A DNA stretch of 64,000 bases from Polaribacter litorisediminis (GTDB taxonomy: Bacteria > Bacteroidota > Bacteroidia > Flavobacteriales > Flavobacteriaceae), in NCBI RefSeq assembly GCF_019968605.1, contig NZ_CP082966.1, positions 545,001 through 609,000 of the forward strand. The letters are read 5' to 3'. The translations under genes and the position numbers were made by a program. This document shows positions 1 to 8,454 of the stretch, in pieces. The notes beneath the pieces were generated by a model, which was not told the origin of the DNA, searched no databases, and worked only from the letters and a program-made list of their open reading frames with translations. Every line of letters starts with the position of its first letter. Position 1 is the first letter of the stretch.

Positions 1-199
1 TTGAGGTTTTTTTATGTCATAATTTTAAACGTGAGGAACTTAAATTGAATCAAGTGAAATAGTTGTGGGATCTTAAGAATGTATTAGTATAAAGGATATT
101 TACATTTTTAGAAATATTGTTGTCCGCTAAAACCTAAAAAACATCAAAAGAGTTTTTATAGCCTAATCTTATGCTAATGCTGTTTTGAAATTATTGTGG

Positions 200-589
200 T
201 CATTTCAATGCAGAATTGGTATTAGTTAACCACCAACTTATAATATATAAAACCGAAGGTATCAGAAAAATATAAAGAGTATTCATAAAATGTACATCAG
301 GATTTGGATTAATAGCAATAAGTAAGAAAAAAACAATAAAACTAATCAATGAAACAAATCCTCCTAAACCTTCTCTCCATAAAGCGAAAATGAGTCCTGC
401 TAGACCAATGCCCCAAAATATAAATGTGATAATCATTAATGTATCAAATGAATTTGAAGCAGCGACGCCATGTTTTTTGTAGCTCTCCAGGGTTTCACCA
501 ATGCCTATCAATAAAGTTATGGTAACAATTATTGTTCCGATAATACGAGCCATCCATCGGATAATGCTGATTAAGGTTCTGTTTTTCAT
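200..589 (-). CDS. Small four-helix membrane protein, unknown
   Basis: A 129-residue protein of unknown function. About four hydrophobic stretches are visible (roughly residues 12-32, 46-68, 74-93 and 102-122), so it is probably an inner-membrane protein; a short loop carries a W-R-E-G motif between helices two and three. It is monocistronic, running away from the IS end at 671. The last nine codons, encoding ...TNTNSALK, have a near-identical orphan copy at 37811-37837, so a paralogue seems once to have existed in this genome. I do not recognise the family with confidence. A real gene is likely because the hydrophobic pattern is regular and codon use resembles the neighbours. Confidence 0.65.
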   Translation of the reverse strand: MKNRTLISIIRWMARIIGTIIVTITLLIGIGETLESYKKHGVAASNSFDTLMIITFIFWGIGLAGLIFALWREGLGGFVSLISFIVFFLLIAINPNPDVHFMNTLYIFLIPSVLYIISWWLTNTNSALK

Positions 590-670
590 TTGTTTTATAA
601 TTTACACAAAACTAGTTTACATAACTAAATATATAAATGACCATCATCAATGCACATAAATGGTGTAAAA

Positions 671-686
671 TAGGGCTTGCTGATTT
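671..686 (+). repeat. Left terminal inverted repeat of the IS
   Basis: Sixteen bases that are the exact reverse complement of 2108-2123. After these 16 bases the two ends diverge. Confidence 0.85.
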
Positions 687-802
687 ATCTTAAAACAGAT
701 TTTAAGAATTTGATTATTAAAAGATTATAATCAATTTTTGTTATAATTTTATTGTGTAAATACATTGTTTTTGGTGTCTTTCTATCATAAAACTTTGCAC
801 TT

Positions 803-2098
803 ATGATTAATTACACACCTGCAAGTCAACTTACATTGTCCGGATTTGTTCATCCCTTTGATCAAAAATTATCTCCAGAAAACCGCTGGGTAAAGTTAGC
901 TCAAATTATTCCTTGGGATGCTTTAGCCGCAGTCTATTCTTCAACATTAAGCAGTAACTCAGGCAGGCAAAGCGTTAATGTCCGTATGGTCATAGCAGCT
1001 CTTATTGTAAAACACAAGTTAGGTTTAGATGATAGAGGTACCGTGGCTATGATACGTGAGAATATCTATTTACAATACCTCTGTGGACTTATAAGTTTTC
1101 AAACCCAGGTGCCATTTCATCCTACTGTTTTCGTGGATATCCGTAAGCGTATGGGGGCAGCACGTTTTGACTCTTGGAATGCACTTATTATAGAGAAAGC
1201 AGATCAACTCAAACCTAAAAATAAGAAAACAATATCGCATCCGAAACAAGACAACGACTCAGCAGACCATGTATTGTCATCTCATAAAGGGACTTTAAAA
1301 ATTGATGCCACAGTCGAAAATCACAAAATAGCCTATCCCACCGATGCAGGGCTGCTTAATGATGCTAGAAAACAAAGTGAGCGACTTATTGATGTGTTAT
1401 ACAAAAAAGCTGATACCGTTAAAAAGCCACGAGATTACCGGAGGATAGCAAGATCAGAGTTCTTAGTGTTTTCCAAAAAAAAAAAGAAACCAAAAAAGAA
1501 ATTCGCAAGTTTATCCGCAAACAATTAGCCTACCTGAAACGTAACATCGCATACATTGAAACTTTATTCGATACCATAGAAATCCAAAGAACAAAACAGC
1601 AGTCTTTAGGACTATTCTCAGAGATAGAAACCGCTTATCCGAGTCTTTTTCCATTATCATGGCAAGATCAAAAACTATACTGGGTTCTCCAGAACATCTA
1701 CCTCCAACAACGGTATATGTATGACAACAAAACCCCTAGGAAGACCGCCCAAGGAAAATCTTAATGCTTATCATAAAAGCAAACGAAAGAAAGAACGAAA
1801 CCAAAGAAACTTGATAGAAGGCAAATTTGGACAAGCTAAAAATACTTAAGGATTAAGCAATATTAAAGCAAAAAGAGCAGACACCTCAGAGAGTTGGATT
1901 GGAGCCATATTCTTTATCATAAATCTCTTACCATTATCAAAAATAGCAGCTAAATATGCTATTTTTTGTGCCTTTTTGAAAATATGTTATCAGAAAATAA
2001 AAAGCATTTATAAAAACTCATTAAACCACATCTCATTTTTTAAACATCAGAGTTTTATCGTTACCAATAGACAAACTAAACGAGTTTTATTAAGTTAA
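803..2098 (+). pseudogene. IS5/IS1182-type transposase, disrupted
   Basis: The first 220 or so codons read as the N-terminal domain of a DUF772-type transposase (GRQSVNVRMVIAALIVKHKLGLDD-like region, then VDIRKRMG). Three lesions are visible. A run of eleven A at about 1475 shifts the frame: the correct continuation (KKEIRKFIRKQLAYLKRN) lies in another frame. After YMYDNKTP the sequence jumps directly to a C-terminal LGRPPKEN stretch, so the central part with catalytic acids is deleted. A TAA at about 1846 replaces an expected Tyr codon in KNTYGLSNIKAKR. The last readable frame ends at 2098, ten bases before the right inverted repeat. The gene is dead. Confidence 0.9.
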
Positions 2099-2107
2099 TG
2101 TTTTTGA

Positions 2108-2123
2108 AAATCAGCAAGCCCTA
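2108..2123 (-). repeat. Right terminal inverted repeat of the IS
   Basis: Exact complement of 671-686. It starts ten bases after the last transposase codon. Confidence 0.85.
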
Positions 2124-2150
2124 AAGTACTTATAAAACAACCTATCTAAA

Positions 2151-2476
2151 TGGTAGTTACTCGACCATACATGGAGACTCATTTCTTTAAGGAATAAATG
2201 AAGTAATCAAGTTATATTTGAGGTTTATCTAAAGGATTTTTTCCATATACAATCCAAAGGAATATAAAATAATAGTGACTGATAATTCAGGATTTTATTT
2301 TATAAATAACATAGGGAGGGGGGGCAGAATATATATTTCTACCAAACATACCTCCATACAAGCCTGAGCTAAACCTATGCGAACAAATAAGACACTACAT
2401 TAAAAATCGATTCAAAAAATCAAAGATTCGAATCAATGAAAAGTTTAAAAGATTGGCTACTCAAAATGGTCTATGA
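2151..2476 (+). pseudogene. IS630-type transposase scrap (DDE_3 domain)
   Basis: Broken reading frames spell pieces of an IS630-family DDE domain in the right order: GSYSTIHGDSF at 2151, IVTDNSGFYF at about 2271, and in the frame from 2333 a 47-codon stretch containing LPNIPPYKPELNLCE. IS630 transposases carry D-N-A/G and LPPYSPELNPIE motifs, so the match is specific. There are frame changes between the pieces and a run of G at 2315-2325, and no N-terminal half is left. It abuts the IS that ends at 2123, so one element probably landed in or beside the other. Confidence 0.75.
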
Positions 2477-2645
2477 ACTGAAACCTGAAAACAATTAAAT
2501 TTTTAACTAAAAATCATCAATTTTTAAATGCCTTTAATACGTCATTTAATAACTAATCTAGTGTAAGGTGTTTTTAAAGATTAAATTATATAATTCATCA
2601 ATAGAAAGAAAATTGTGTCATTATTATACTTTTCATCATATAAAA

Positions 2646-3260
2646 TTAATGGTTCTTAAAAACCTTAATACCTGCTTTTACTTCAATATCTAGATGATTT
2701 TTCTTTGGTGTCAATGGACAAGAAAACATTTCATTATAAGCACAATAAGGATTGTATGTATTGTTGAAATTTAAGATAATTGTGCCATCTAGCTGTTCAT
2801 CAGTTACTTTTAAATCCATATAGCGCCCAGCTCCATATGATTCATTTCCAGAAGTATTATCGGTAAAAGCCAAATATAAATCATCTTTATATTTTTCATC
2901 TTCCAATTCATCTTGACTTTTATAAACGGTCAACTCAAAATCTTTTCCTTTTAAACTGAATTTTAAAACGCCATATTCTTTATACATTGCTTTTCTATCC
3001 GTATTGGTGGCCATTTCAAAAGTTGGAGCATTTTCTGTTTTTATCAATTTTGCAGCTACGATAAAAGTGTCATCAACCGGAAAAAAATCCAATCCTTTAA
3101 AATTTTTTAAATCTTTCTTTTTTAAAGGTGATTTTGATGCATCTTTATAATTTGCATTTAATCTTTGTTGATATTCAGTTTTACCTAGTAATGGTCGTTT
3201 ATCTCCAGAATTGCAAGAAATTAATAAAAAAAAGAAAAAATATTTTAAGAAAAACTTCAT
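2646..3260 (-). CDS. DUF1684 family lipoprotein
   Basis: A 204-residue secreted lipoprotein. A short hydrophobic signal ends in LLISC, giving a lipobox Cys at residue 16. The C-terminal half carries the DUF1684 signature: GRYMDL at about 146-151, LNFNNTYNPYCAYN at about 163-176, CPL at 181-183 and the ending D-I-E-V-K-A-G-I-K. The family is common in Bacteroidota and actinobacteria; its biochemical function is not established. The gene stands alone between transposon debris and the MFS gene. Length and motif order are normal, so I regard it as intact. Confidence 0.88.
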   Translation of the reverse strand: MKFFLKYFFFFLLISCNSGDKRPLLGKTEYQQRLNANYKDASKSPLKKKDLKNFKGLDFFPVDDTFIVAAKLIKTENAPTFEMATNTDRKAMYKEYGVLKFSLKGKDFELTVYKSQDELEDEKYKDDLYLAFTDNTSGNESYGAGRYMDLKVTDEQLDGTIILNFNNTYNPYCAYNEMFSCPLTPKKNHLDIEVKAGIKVFKNH

Positions 3261-3439
3261 ATTATTAAATTTTACTCAAAAATACAACATTCAGTTATTT
3301 TATGTAGATTTATCAAATCGATAGAAGCAGAAAAATATTAAAATTGTGTTGTCATATAGATTTAAAAAACCGTGGAAAAACTTTAAAAGTAAGGAGATAC
3401 AGGTGGTTCAATAGTTGCCATATATTATAAAATTAGTAG

Positions 3440-3469
3440 AACAAGTCCAACTGATAAGTCGGACTTGTT
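3440..3469 (+). other. Inverted repeat, possible terminator
   Basis: AACAAGTCC and GGACTTGTT form a 9-bp stem with a 12-base loop, followed by TGTTTT. It lies 86 bases upstream of the MFS gene and no rightward gene ends before it, so it may be the leftover of a lost gene. The stretch 3261-3554 otherwise shows no gene. Confidence 0.4.
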
Positions 3470-3554
3470 GTTTTCGTGATACTCTCAGTGAATTATTGAA
3501 TTGTCGAGTTAAAGGTATACTGAACGTTATTCAGTATCTTAAAAATAAACACAA

Positions 3555-4772
3555 ATGAAAAACATATTTAGAAATTACATCCTTACTTTTAAAGACCTTT
3601 CTAAAGAAGTTTGGTGGCTTGCACTTATTACCCTAATTAATAGAGCAGGAACTATGGTGATTCCGTTTTTGTCATTATACCTGAATAAAAATCTAAATTT
3701 TTCGATACCTGATATTGGCTGGATTATGTCTTTCTTCGGATTAGGGTCTGTGGTAGGAACTTGGATTGGAGGAAAATTAACCGACAAAATTGGCTATTAT
3801 AAGGTTATGTTAGTTAGCTTAGTTTTAACAGGAATTTTCTTTGTTCTGTTGCAATATGTTATTACTTTTCAAGGGTTTTGTGCGGGTATATTTTTAGTCA
3901 TGTTAGTTGCAGATTCTTTTAGACCTGCCATGTTTGTGGCTTTAAGTGCGTATAGCAAACCAGAAAATAAAACACGTTCTGTGACCTTAATTCGTTTGGC
4001 AATTAATTTAGGATTTTCTACCGGACCAGCAGTGGGTGGATTAATTATTGCAGGAATTGGCTACCAAGGTTTGTTTTGGATTGATGGTGTAACATGTGCT
4101 TTGGCAGCTGTTTTATTATTGCAAGTTTTACATCCTAAGAAAGCAAAAACACAAGACGAAATAAAAGTAGAAAACCCTATTTCAGCATATAAAGACAAAC
4201 CTTTTTGGATTTTTTTTATCGCTATGTTTATCTTTGGTTTTGTCTTTTTACAATATTTTTCTACGATGCCTTTGTATTATAAAGACGCTCATTTTTTATC
4301 AGAATTAGAGATTGGTTTATTGATGGGTTTTAACGGTTTTTTCATTTTCGTGTTTGAAATGCCCTTCATTAAATGGCTAGAGAATCCTAAGAATTCGAAA
4401 ATAAAACTAGTGGCAATAGGCTTATTCTTAGTGGCAATAAGCTTTATAGTTTTAAATATGTCTTCTTGGATTGGTATTTTATTAGTAGGGATGTTATTGA
4501 TGACGGTTGGAGAAATGATTGCTTTTCCTTTTTCGAATGCGTTTGCTGTAGAGCGTGCAAAAAAAGGAAATCAAGGAGAATATATGGCCTTATACTCAAT
4601 TGCCTTTTCGTTAGCACATATTTTTAGTCATAACATAGGGATGCAACTAATTGATAAATTTGGGTTTGAATTTACGTGGAATGCCATCACAATTTTTGCG
4701 TTGATCGGAGTTGCTATATTACTTTTATTGATAAAGCTTCTTAAAAAAGAACAAGCCCTACAAGCCCTATAA
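3555..4772 (+). CDS. MFS transporter (MdtH/drug-efflux type)
   Basis: A 405-residue inner-membrane protein with about twelve hydrophobic segments, the usual length for the major facilitator superfamily. The loop between helices 2 and 3 carries the MFS motif A, GGKLTDKIGYYKV, at residues 72-84, and R-L-A-I-N-L-G-F-S-x-G-P in the fifth helix region resembles motif C of drug:proton antiporters. Substrate cannot be told from sequence; efflux of small molecules is the likely role. It converges with the antiporter gene, and both stop codons lie inside one hairpin (4768-4790). Confidence 0.85.
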   Translation: MKNIFRNYILTFKDLSKEVWWLALITLINRAGTMVIPFLSLYLNKNLNFSIPDIGWIMSFFGLGSVVGTWIGGKLTDKIGYYKVMLVSLVLTGIFFVLLQYVITFQGFCAGIFLVMLVADSFRPAMFVALSAYSKPENKTRSVTLIRLAINLGFSTGPAVGGLIIAGIGYQGLFWIDGVTCALAAVLLLQVLHPKKAKTQDEIKVENPISAYKDKPFWIFFIAMFIFGFVFLQYFSTMPLYYKDAHFLSELEIGLLMGFNGFFIFVFEMPFIKWLENPKNSKIKLVAIGLFLVAISFIVLNMSSWIGILLVGMLLMTVGEMIAFPFSNAFAVERAKKGNQGEYMALYSIAFSLAHIFSHNIGMQLIDKFGFEFTWNAITIFALIGVAILLLLIKLLKKEQALQAL

Positions 4773-4790
4773 AAAATGAGGTTTTTATAG
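4768..4790. terminator. Bidirectional terminator shared by convergent genes
   Basis: CTATAAAAA (4768-4776) pairs with TTTTTATAG (4782-4790) around a 5-base loop. The A and T runs give a U tract in both directions. The stop codon of the MFS gene (4770-4772) and that of the antiporter gene (4785-4787 complement) are both within the stem, a compact arrangement. Confidence 0.6.
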
Positions 4791-5717
4791 AGTCATGTAT
4801 ATAAAAGTACCATAGGCTATTAGTAAAAAAGCGCCCGCTTTCCAGTTAAGATTATATTTTTTCGGCATTAAAACAAGAGGCAAAATAAGGAATGAAATTC
4901 CTAACATCCAATAAATATCATTCGTTAATAATCTTGAATCTAACAAAGAAATTGGAGTGATGATAGATGTGATGCCAATAACCGCTAAAATATTAAAAAT
5001 ATTAGAACCTATTAAATTCCCTAAAGATATTGCTTTTTCTTTTTTGATGATTGCAATGATAGAAGCTGCCAATTCTGGCACACTAGTTCCTATAGAAACC
5101 ACCGTAACCCCAATAACACGCTGTCCAACTCCAAATTCGGTAGCCAAAGAGGTAGCACCGTTTATCAACAATTCTGAGCCTCCGTAAAGCCCACATCCTC
5201 CAATAACAAAAAAGAAAATAGTTTTAGGAACGCTTAACGGAACTGCACCCTCTTCTAATTCCTCTTCATTTTTATTTTTTTGAAAACGTAAAAGGTAAAT
5301 TAAGAATATAATTAAAAAAGAGAATAAAATAAAGCCTTCATATTGCACCACTACACGGTCATTTGCTAAAAATATAAAAAGTAATGCAGAAGCAATCATC
5401 ATTACAGGCCAATCAATTTTATAGAATGTTTTTTCAACTTCCATACCGCCTAAAATCAATGTAATTCCCAGTACCAATCCTAAATTTGCAACATTAGAAC
5501 CAATGACGTTTCCAAGTGCTAAATCTGATGCGCCATTTAAAGCGGCATTAATACTTACAATAAGTTCAGGAGCCGATGTGGCAAAAGATACCACTGTCAT
5601 CCCGATGACAACTTTAGAAATATTTAATTTTAAAGAAATCGCCACTGCCGATTTTAGCAACCAGTTTCCACCTAAAATCAATAAAATTAAACCACCTATT
5701 ATCAGTAAAAAATTCAT
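4785..5717 (-). CDS. Calcium/sodium antiporter (CaCA family, YrbG-like)
   Basis: A 310-residue inner-membrane protein with two homologous halves, each bearing the alpha-repeat of Na+/Ca2+ exchangers. First repeat: SFATSAPEL at about 44-52 and GNVIGSNVANLG at 69-80. Second repeat: SIGTSVPEL and GNLIGSNIFNILAVIG at roughly 205-245. These acidic and polar residues form the cation-binding sites in the family. Length and topology (about ten helices) are typical of bacterial YrbG-like exchangers. Single gene, own promoter presumably in 5718-5800. Confidence 0.93.
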   Translation of the reverse strand: MNFLLIIGGLILLILGGNWLLKSAVAISLKLNISKVVIGMTVVSFATSAPELIVSINAALNGASDLALGNVIGSNVANLGLVLGITLILGGMEVEKTFYKIDWPVMMIASALLFIFLANDRVVVQYEGFILFSFLIIFLIYLLRFQKNKNEEELEEGAVPLSVPKTIFFFVIGGCGLYGGSELLINGATSLATEFGVGQRVIGVTVVSIGTSVPELAASIIAIIKKEKAISLGNLIGSNIFNILAVIGITSIITPISLLDSRLLTNDIYWMLGISFLILPLVLMPKKYNLNWKAGAFLLIAYGTFIYMTL

Positions 5718-6216
5718 TTATTTCATTTTTTGCAAAGATACATGTTTAGGACTTTATCGAGAAGACTAATAAATGAAAAGCTTAAAAATAGACTTATGAA
5801 TAATCAATTTTACATTACTTTTTTAAATCAGTACAATAAAGCCCTTTAAAACCTATCAAATTATTACTTATAAAGCTGTTTGACTAATAGAATATCACTG
5901 TCTTACTAGTATTTCAATTACAAATTAAAATTATATTTACATTATTAGTTACACATATAAAATCAATCTAAAAAATTTTTGTAAAAATATTTGGTACCAA
6001 GGACTTCAACCTATTACATTTAAAATATCGTTCAAAAATTGAACTGTTTTTACTAACTTTTATACCAAATATGATGATTATTATTGTGCTTAAATTTATT
6101 GAAACTCTTTCAGAATCTATTTTAAATATTTTTTTCTAACTTACATTCAAAACTATACTCATAAAAATGATTAAGATGTTTATTTTTGTTTAAATTTGAA
6201 CAATAAGATTCTTACA
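5718..6216. other. Intergenic stretch, no gene seen
   Basis: About 500 very AT-rich bases between the divergent antiporter gene and the small gene at 6217. I see no frame with protein-like composition, no RNA gene and no clear repeat. Promoters for both flanking genes must lie here. Confidence 0.5.
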
Positions 6217-6369
6217 ATGAAAAAGCAATTTTTTAAAAAACTTGCAAAATTTAATAAATTAATTTTACCTTCTTTTACTAAGAGAGAATTAGATCTATCA
6301 AAAGCTTCTAAGTTTCAATTAGCAATTATAGGCTGGAGAGTTTTTGTAACTATGAATTCACTTGATTAA
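6217..6369 (+). CDS. Small conserved flavobacterial protein (50 aa)
   Basis: A 50-residue basic protein, MKKQFFKKLAKFNKLILP at the start and ...LDLSKASKFQLAIIGWRVF... in the middle. Small proteins with this layout recur in Flavobacteriaceae and are sometimes labelled SsrA-binding protein in databases, although they are far too short to be SmpB; that label is recalled, not checked. Function unknown. It sits 12 bases before the DUF2007 gene and is probably co-transcribed with it. Start chosen as the only ATG in frame. Confidence 0.65.
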   Translation: MKKQFFKKLAKFNKLILPSFTKRELDLSKASKFQLAIIGWRVFVTMNSLD

Positions 6370-6381
6370 AACCACATTATT

Positions 6382-6612
6382 ATGAATGATGAACATGTTA
6401 AACTATTTACAGAATCAAATATTATTATTAGTGGTTTAAAAAACTTGCTTGAAAACGAGAATATTTCATACCTTATTAAAGACAAATTCGAATCTGCCAG
6501 ACTGGGAGGTTTTGGAGAACAGGCTGCTTCCGTAGAAATCCATGTATTAAAAAAAGATTTGAAGGAGGCCAAAAAAATTTTAGCGGCTTACAAAGAAAAA
6601 ATTTCTTTATAA
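6382..6612 (+). CDS. DUF2007 domain protein
   Basis: A 76-residue cytoplasmic protein matching the DUF2007 family (annotated as putative signal-transducing protein): a beta-alpha fold in which H-V-K-L-F-T-E is followed by a helix, the G-G-F-G-E-Q-A loop at about 42-48, the strand ASVEIHVLKKD and a C-terminal helix EAKKILAAYKEK. The fold resembles ferredoxin-like PII-type modules, but no ligand is established. It is the second gene of a two-gene unit with 6217-6369 and precedes the tRNA. Confidence 0.82.
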   Translation: MNDEHVKLFTESNIIISGLKNLLENENISYLIKDKFESARLGGFGEQAASVEIHVLKKDLKEAKKILAAYKEKISL

Positions 6613-6650
6613 AAATAAACAAAAATCTTTCTAATTTAAAAAAATGCGAT

Positions 6651-6658
6651 TATATTTG
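6651..6658 (+). promoter_or_regulatory. TAnnTTTG promoter box for tRNA-Arg
   Basis: TATATTTG matches the Bacteroidota sigma-A -7 box exactly and lies 13 bases before the first base of the mature tRNA. No clear -33 TTG box is seen. Confidence 0.65.
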
Positions 6659-6670
6659 CACCCGCTTAAT

Positions 6671-6744
6671 GGCCATGTGGCGCAACTGAATAGCGCACTT
6701 GATTACGGCTCAAGAGGTTATAGGTTTGAATCCTATCATGGTCA
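6671..6744 (+). tRNA. tRNA-Arg (anticodon ACG)
   Basis: A full cloverleaf folds: acceptor GGCCATG pairs with CATGGTC (one G-T pair), D stem GCGC/GCGC, anticodon stem CTTGA/TCAAG with loop TTACGGC, so the anticodon is ACG and reads CGN Arg codons after A34 deamination. T stem ATAGG/CCTAT encloses TTTGAAT. Discriminator A744 is followed by C, so CCA is not encoded. The degraded island begins right after its terminator, and tRNA-Arg genes are frequent integration sites, but no duplicated 3' end was found by eye. Confidence 0.95.
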
Positions 6745-6748
6745 CTTG

Positions 6749-6791
6749 AAAACCAGTACTTTACATCTATTTTGTAAAGACTGGTTTTTTT
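6749..6791 (+). terminator. Terminator of tRNA-Arg
   Basis: AAACCAGT-A-CTTTACA pairs with TGTAAAG-ACTGGTTT, a long hairpin ending in a run of seven T. It directly follows the tRNA. Confidence 0.85.
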
Positions 6792-6833
6792 ATTTGCAGA
6801 ATATTTTCACACTTCTTAAGAGTTAAGCTCTGT

Positions 6834-7097
6834 TTATCCCACCCATTCAATAGGTAAAATATTTATTTCTTTACCCTTTGTAGTATGGTCGGTTTCTGTT
6901 CTTGAAAGTTTAGGTATTACAAAATCTGAAAATTTAATAATTATTTCTAAAGCCTTTTCAGGGTTTTCACTTGCTACTTCATTTAGCCATTTAGATAAAT
7001 TAGGTAACTCATTACTTACTAGCATTTTAAATGCTTGTCGTATTTCGGTGGTTGATTTGTTTGGTATTCCTTTTCTACTTGACTTTTTGCCAAGTTC
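6834..7097 (-). pseudogene. Truncated phage-type protein (small-terminase-like)
   Basis: Open frame from 7097 down to a stop at 6834. It reads GKKSSRKGIPNKST, then EIRQAFKMLVSNELPNLSKW and NPEKALEIIIKFSDFVIPKL. The G-x-P-N-K-(S/T)-T start and the P-E-K-A-L helix resemble small phage proteins often annotated as terminase small subunit in Bacteroidota phages. There is a TGA directly before codon 7097 and no start codon before the internal ATG at 7025, so the 5' end has been lost at the border of the structured repeat 7101-7240. No other phage genes remain. An alternative is a short live protein from 7025. Confidence 0.5.
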
Positions 7098-7100
7098 TCA

Positions 7101-7240
7101 AAGCAGAACGAATTTGTAAGATTGCCAATTATTATGATGCACACTCAAACCGCCGTTTTACCCCTTATCCTTAGCAATGGATCAGTCAACAAGGCATATA
7201 GCGTTGGCCTATCGGCACGGCTTATCTAAGTTATTGTAGG
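7101..7240 (-). repeat. Structured island repeat, copy A
   Basis: First of three copies (others 8455-8586 and 10500-10603). Shared blocks: AGYAGAAYGAATTTGTAAGATTG at the distal end in A and B, the stretch GCAATGGAT...CAACAAGGCATATAGCGTT, and CTATCGGCA near the gene end. In this copy the right arm of the main hairpin has decayed (CGGCTTATCT instead of CGCTATATGC). It begins about four bases beyond the stop codon of the leftward gene 7244-8221. Confidence 0.8.
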
Positions 7241-7246
7241 TAGTTA
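7234..7246 (+). repeat. Gene-flanking inverted repeat, left arm
   Basis: TTGTAGGTAGTTA, which includes the stop codon of the leftward gene; 12 of 13 bases match the reverse complement of 8227-8239. Confidence 0.6.
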
Positions 7247-8221
7247 CTTTATCCTTTCTTTAAATAATTCATATCTATCTAATGGTGCTAAATCGTTTTT
7301 TGTTAAAATTTTACTATTCATAGTTTCTTTATATTTTTCAATTATTTGCACATAATTTTTGTGAGATAAATATTTGGCAGTAATGGTTTCGAGAATCAGA
7401 GAACTAATCCAAACTATATTTTGTAATGATTTATGAAATTTTTCAGCATCTTCATCTGGGATACTTGAAAATATAAAAGTGTCAGCATTTTCATAATTTG
7501 CTCTTATTCTTAAACGATAAAGACAGTCATAAATTGAAGTTGGTGGTGTGTTTCCAATGATTGTTTTTTTCTGTTGTGGTGAAATTCGTTTCTTATTATT
7601 TTCCTTTTTCCATTCGCTGTATTTTCTTTCCAATTCTTTTTTTCTTGTAGTTTTTAAAAATTTAGAAAAATTGTCAATTGGATTTTCTTTCGCCTTGTTT
7701 GATAATTGGTGGTTATTTGTAAAATCAGAGTTTTTATTAATAAATAAATTATCATCAGGATTCTTTTCACACAATAAACTCCAAGGTGAAGGAAACAAAT
7801 CTTTTCGTTTGTCAAGTTCTTGAGAAAAGTGTTTTAAAGTCGTTCTGTGCTTTGGATTAACTTCTTGTTTTTGGCTTATTAAATATGATCTTATTTGTAA
7901 GTAACAAGAGTAATAAGTATAAACTTGTGCCCAATGAAGAGAAAATCCTGCAAATTCAGTTGTTAATGTTAACTGATTCATTTGAAATTCAGTATACCAA
8001 GCATTTCTCAAAATTTTGGAAATCTTTTTTAAATCTAAATCTTTTTTTGTTTGAATTTTTTCAAATGCTCTATTCCCTGTTATTTGGTTAAGGAATGAAT
8101 CTATTTCCTCAACATTATTTTCAGCACATTCAGAAATTGACTTTAAATAACTGAAATATGTGTCAAATGCGACTTGTTCTTTGTCGTCAAAACGATTAAT
8201 AAATTGATTTGTATTGAGCAT
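7244..8221 (-). CDS. Hypothetical 325-aa cytoplasmic protein of the island
   Basis: A lysine- and asparagine-rich, mostly helical 325-residue protein with no signal peptide or membrane segment. I cannot assign a family. Visible features are a charged basic stretch RKKELERKYSEWKKENNKKR around 193-213 and a C-terminal helical part with LYRLRIRANYENADTF at about 235-250, which faintly recalls HEPN-type helical domains; the usual RxxxxH motif is not evident. The gene is bracketed by a 13-bp inverted repeat and followed by structured repeat A, so it looks like a mobile cargo gene. A defence role is possible from context only. Confidence 0.7.
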   Translation of the reverse strand: MLNTNQFINRFDDKEQVAFDTYFSYLKSISECAENNVEEIDSFLNQITGNRAFEKIQTKKDLDLKKISKILRNAWYTEFQMNQLTLTTEFAGFSLHWAQVYTYYSCYLQIRSYLISQKQEVNPKHRTTLKHFSQELDKRKDLFPSPWSLLCEKNPDDNLFINKNSDFTNNHQLSNKAKENPIDNFSKFLKTTRKKELERKYSEWKKENNKKRISPQQKKTIIGNTPPTSIYDCLYRLRIRANYENADTFIFSSIPDEDAEKFHKSLQNIVWISSLILETITAKYLSHKNYVQIIEKYKETMNSKILTKNDLAPLDRYELFKERIK

Positions 8222-8226
8222 TTTTT

Positions 8227-8239
8227 TAATTACCTACAA
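8227..8239 (-). repeat. Gene-flanking inverted repeat, right arm
   Basis: TAATTACCTACAA, just upstream of the start codon at 8221; its complement matches 7234-7246 with one G/A change. Confidence 0.6.
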
Positions 8240-8454
8240 CAATCATATATCCTCATTGCTGTTATATCGCATATCGTTATAATTGTCACTATTTTTCTTT
8301 TTAAAATCTTTGCAGATCGTTGTAAAAATAGTAAAATCAATTTGATTTTTCCGCTGAATTTAAAAAGCCCGAAAAATACAGAAAACAGCTATTTACGAGT
8401 TTTAAATACTAGCAATCGTTTAAAAAGGTGTTTTCTAATGATAGAATACCCCAA
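8240..8454. other. Short intergenic stretch, nothing recognised
   Basis: About 215 AT-rich bases between the start of 7244-8221 and repeat B. No protein-like frame was found; the rightward frame that crosses it starts inside the neighbouring gene and lacks protein character. Confidence 0.4.

Larger units (their letters stand above)
671..2123 (+). mobile_element. Decayed IS5/IS1182-like insertion sequence
   Basis: The element is bounded by a perfect 16-bp inverted repeat, TAGGGCTTGCTGATTT at 671-686 and its complement at 2108-2123. It holds one transposase gene reading rightward, now broken (see 803-2098). Because the outermost TA is palindromic, the true ends could be at 673 and 2121 with TA as a 2-bp target duplication. 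Size (about 1.45 kb) and a single transposase with a DUF772-type N-terminus fit the IS5/IS1182 group. It cannot transpose by itself. Confidence 0.85.

Noticed and set aside
3380..3420. Possible tRNA fragment (GGAGATACAGGTGGTTCAA looks like a T-arm)
   Set aside because: The opposite arm does not pair and no acceptor or anticodon stem can be built; a decayed tRNA 3' end cannot be excluded but is not supported.
6644..6826. A 60-codon rightward frame across the tRNA
   Set aside because: It is a read-through of the tRNA-Arg gene and its terminator; the cloverleaf explains the sequence.
7885..8091. Rightward frame of 68 codons inside the unknown island gene
   Set aside because: Shadow of the leftward gene 7244-8221; no start context or family.
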